Shown one piece after another: positions 62,409 through 64,000 of a stretch of 64,000 nucleotides of DNA; the stretch's first letter is position 1, and each line of letters begins with the position of its first letter. Origin of the DNA: Chryseobacterium phocaeense (GTDB taxonomy: Bacteria > Bacteroidota > Bacteroidia > Flavobacteriales > Weeksellaceae); assembly GCF_900169075.1 (NCBI RefSeq), contig NZ_LT827015.1:434001-498000 (forward strand), given 5' to 3'. Under the pieces are notes generated by a model, which saw only the letters and a list, made by a program, of their open reading frames with translations, was not told the origin of the DNA and made no database searches. The position numbers were made by a program, and so were the translations under genes.

Positions 62409-62573
62409 ATGGAAAATCAAGAACTAGAGTTAGAGCTTTTAGAAGGATTCAATTCTGTTGAATTAGAAGAAAGACTAGAAATGGTAAACCTTACAGTATT
62501 AGCTGGAGAAGCTGCTGCTGCAAGTTTACTATGTGATTTCGGTTCTGTAGAAGTGAGTGCTCCTGCACAATAA
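62409..62573 (+). CDS. 54-residue candidate RiPP precursor peptide
   Basis: The ATG at 62409 (MENQELELELLEGF) is preferred over an in-frame ATG at 62364, which would add a hydrophobic 15-mer. The first ~28 residues are acidic and Leu/Glu-rich, like leader peptides of lanthipeptides and graspetides. The rest ends LTVLAGEAAAASLLC then DFGSVEVSAPAQ. The tail has Ser39, Cys42, Asp43, Ser46, Glu48 and Ser50, i.e. hydroxyl and acid pairs suitable for ester cross-links. It is followed by a strong terminator, at the 3' end of the operon, directly after the PqqD/M50 gene. No similarity search was possible. Confidence 0.6.
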   Translation: MENQELELELLEGFNSVELEERLEMVNLTVLAGEAAAASLLCDFGSVEVSAPAQ

Positions 62574-62601
62574 TCTCTGCAGTAACTACTGATGAACTAT
62601 G

Positions 62602-62628
62602 GGCGGAGCTTAAAAGTTCCGCCTTTTT
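62602..62628 (+). terminator. Rho-independent terminator of the biosynthetic operon
   Basis: GGCGGAGCT / AGTTCCGCC, 9-bp stem (one G-U), 4-nt loop and TTTTT, 28 nt past the candidate precursor stop. Confidence 0.85.
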
Positions 62629-62650
62629 AATAGATTAACATGATATTGAA

Positions 62651-63409
62651 ATGAAACAAAACAGATTCCTGAGGATTATAGTATTTTTTGTCATCGCTAC
62701 CGTCTTATCCAACCTGTTCCGGTTCGATGTATTTTCTTTAAAGGAAAATTTACAGACCCTTCCTGAGTGGATGTACATCATCCTTATTACTTTGCTGGAA
62801 GGGAGCGGTATACTCGTAGGAACTGTTATAGCTTTTTGCTTCTTTTATAAAAGAAAAGAGTCGGATGCCACTCTTTTTGGGACTTCGCCCGGATACAGCA
62901 TTCTGATGATGACAGTGCCGGTAATTCTCTTCACTGTGATCGGCGTTAGCAACAGCATCAGTATGAACAGCCATTTCTATGGCTTTTTTACCATTTTGTG
63001 TACATTAGTATATTGTATTATTGAGGAATACGGCTGGCGGGGATATCTCCAGGGGGAACTTCAGGACCTGAAACCCTGGAAAAAATATGTTCTTATCGGG
63101 CTTATTTGGTATACATGGCACCTGCCGTTTCTAACAGAAACCAACATCTTAAACAATCTGCTTTTTCTGGGTGGATTGATCCTCGGAAGCTGGGGAATCG
63201 GGCAGGTCGTTATTTCAACACGCTCCATCTGTGCCTGTGCCTGCTTCCATCTTCTTGTACAGATTTTATTATATAATTCATTGATTAAAAACGGAATAGA
63301 TCCTAAGCAGAAACAGATTATAATTGGCGTATGCATTATTCTCTGGATACTGATCATTAAAAGATGGGAAAAAGCCAATAAAAACAGGCAGCCGGAATTA
63401 AAAAAATAA
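62651..63409 (+). CDS. CPBP-family intramembrane metalloprotease (CAAX/Abi type)
   Basis: The 252-residue protein has about six or seven transmembrane helices. It carries the CPBP motifs: EEYGWRGYLQGEL (E-E-x3-R), WYTWHLPF (W-x3-H) and ACFHLLVQ. Members of the family cleave prenylated proteins or, next to bacteriocin genes, act in peptide maturation or self-immunity. Its position directly after the candidate precursor and a terminator makes a role in maturation or immunity possible, but it lies outside the operon proper. Confidence 0.85.
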   Translation: MKQNRFLRIIVFFVIATVLSNLFRFDVFSLKENLQTLPEWMYIILITLLEGSGILVGTVIAFCFFYKRKESDATLFGTSPGYSILMMTVPVILFTVIGVSNSISMNSHFYGFFTILCTLVYCIIEEYGWRGYLQGELQDLKPWKKYVLIGLIWYTWHLPFLTETNILNNLLFLGGLILGSWGIGQVVISTRSICACACFHLLVQILLYNSLIKNGIDPKQKQIIIGVCIILWILIIKRWEKANKNRQPELKK

Positions 63410-63415
63410 TGCAGA

Positions 63416-64000
63416 AGTTCACATAAGTTCTTAAAAAATCAAAGATTTTTAACCAGAAAAATATCCATAAGCATCTGTGAAGATCTGTGTCATCTGTGGG
63501 AAATAAAAATAACCACAAAAGGCACAAAAGTTTTAAACACTTAAGTAATTTGAAGTTTCATATTAGAATGCATAAAAGTTCACCTAAGTTTTAGAAAAAA
63601 TCAAAGATTTTTATTCGGAATATTTATTCATAGACATCTGTGAAGATCTGTGTCATCTATGGGAAAAATAACCACAAAAGGCGCAAAAGCTTTTAATACT
63701 TGAGTTATTTGAAGTTTAATATTTAGAATGCATAGAAGTTCACCTAAGTTTTAGAAAAAATCAAGATTTTTATGCAGAACACTTATCCATAGAAATCTGT
63801 GAAGATCTGTGTCATCTGTGGGAAATAAAAATAACCACAAAAGTCACAAAAGTTTTAAATACTTAAGTAATTTGAAGTTTCATATTAGAATACATAAAAG
63901 TTCACCTAAGTTTTAGAAAAAATCAAAGATTTTTATTCGGAATATTTATTCATAGACATCTGTGAAGATCTGTGTCATCTATGGGAAAAATAACCACAAA
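63416..64000 (+). repeat. ~161-bp tandem repeat, at least 3.6 copies, continuing past the window
   Basis: Units start with AGTTCAC at 63416, 63577, 63737 and 63899 (periods 161, 160, 162 nt); the last is cut by the window end. Each has AGTTCACCTAAG, AAAATCAAAGATTTTTA, ATCTGTGAAGATCTGTGTC, GTGGGAAATAAAAATAACC, CACAAAAGG and ACTTAAGTAATTTGAAG. Units 1 and 3 share one variant and units 2 and 4 another, so there is a higher-order period of ~322 nt. No coding frame. Confidence 0.9.

Noticed and set aside
48622..62573. Flexirubin or aryl-polyene pigment cluster
   Set aside because: KS, ACP, methyltransferase and acyltransferase-like genes are shared, but no ammonia-lyase, dehydratase, thioesterase or MMPL exporter is present, and RiPP maturases sit among the genes.
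63416..64000. CRISPR array
   Set aside because: Units are ~161 nt and similar throughout, without unique spacers.

Overview
The window looks like chromosome of a Chryseobacterium-like member of the Flavobacteriia (Bacteroidota). It has SusC/SusD outer-membrane pairs, a type IX secretion sorting domain, TonB-dependent receptors, Bacteroidota-type promoters (TTTG ~19 nt TAnnTTTG) and almost no Shine-Dalgarno sequences. The genus is inferred from gene style and was not tested by any search.

Layout. (1) 1-14.8 kb is ordinary chromosome: the end of a TonB-dependent receptor, a glycerophosphodiester phosphodiesterase, a susC-susD-metallophosphoesterase operon, an SDR oxidoreductase, prmA, an SH3-like secreted protein, a small membrane protein and a 963-residue surface protein with an S74 chaperone domain. 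(2) 14.8-33.6 kb is an AT-rich island bounded by decayed tRNA pieces. It carries three predicted defence systems: Wadjet-like JetABCD, Gabija-like GajAB (class 2 OLD nuclease plus UvrD-like helicase) and Hachiman-like HamAB. A large serine recombinase lies at its right edge. (3) 33.6-40.8 kb holds a tRNA-Pro/tRNA-Arg pair, an ABC transporter operon with an erythromycin-esterase-like protein, a T9SS-exported RCC1/propeller protein, and then a second Pro/Arg pair with tRNA-Ser. (4) 40.9-43.4 kb holds an amidase lipoprotein and aspartase. (5) 43.5-48.2 kb holds surface-polysaccharide genes; one glycosyltransferase is preceded by 12 perfect TAAACCC repeats. (6) 48.6-62.6 kb is a co-directional cluster that appears to be a hybrid natural-product locus. 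(7) 62.65-64 kb holds a CPBP protease followed by a ~161-bp tandem repeat running off the window end.

The most interesting system is region 6. One apparent operon combines the two maturases of the 'grasp-with-spasm' graspetide class (an ATP-grasp ligase and a SPASM-type partner) with a ketosynthase, a cysteine-less ketosynthase partner, an acyl carrier protein, a ketoreductase-like SDR, two methyltransferases, a glycosyltransferase and an acyltransferase-like protein. It also has a TonB-dependent receptor, a PqqD-like/M50 peptidase and a 54-residue peptide that could be the precursor. The simplest reading is a peptide that is ester- or amide-cyclised and possibly acylated and glycosylated. 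The SPASM partner appears to have lost the cysteines that normally bind its iron-sulfur cluster. Product and precursor are inferences.
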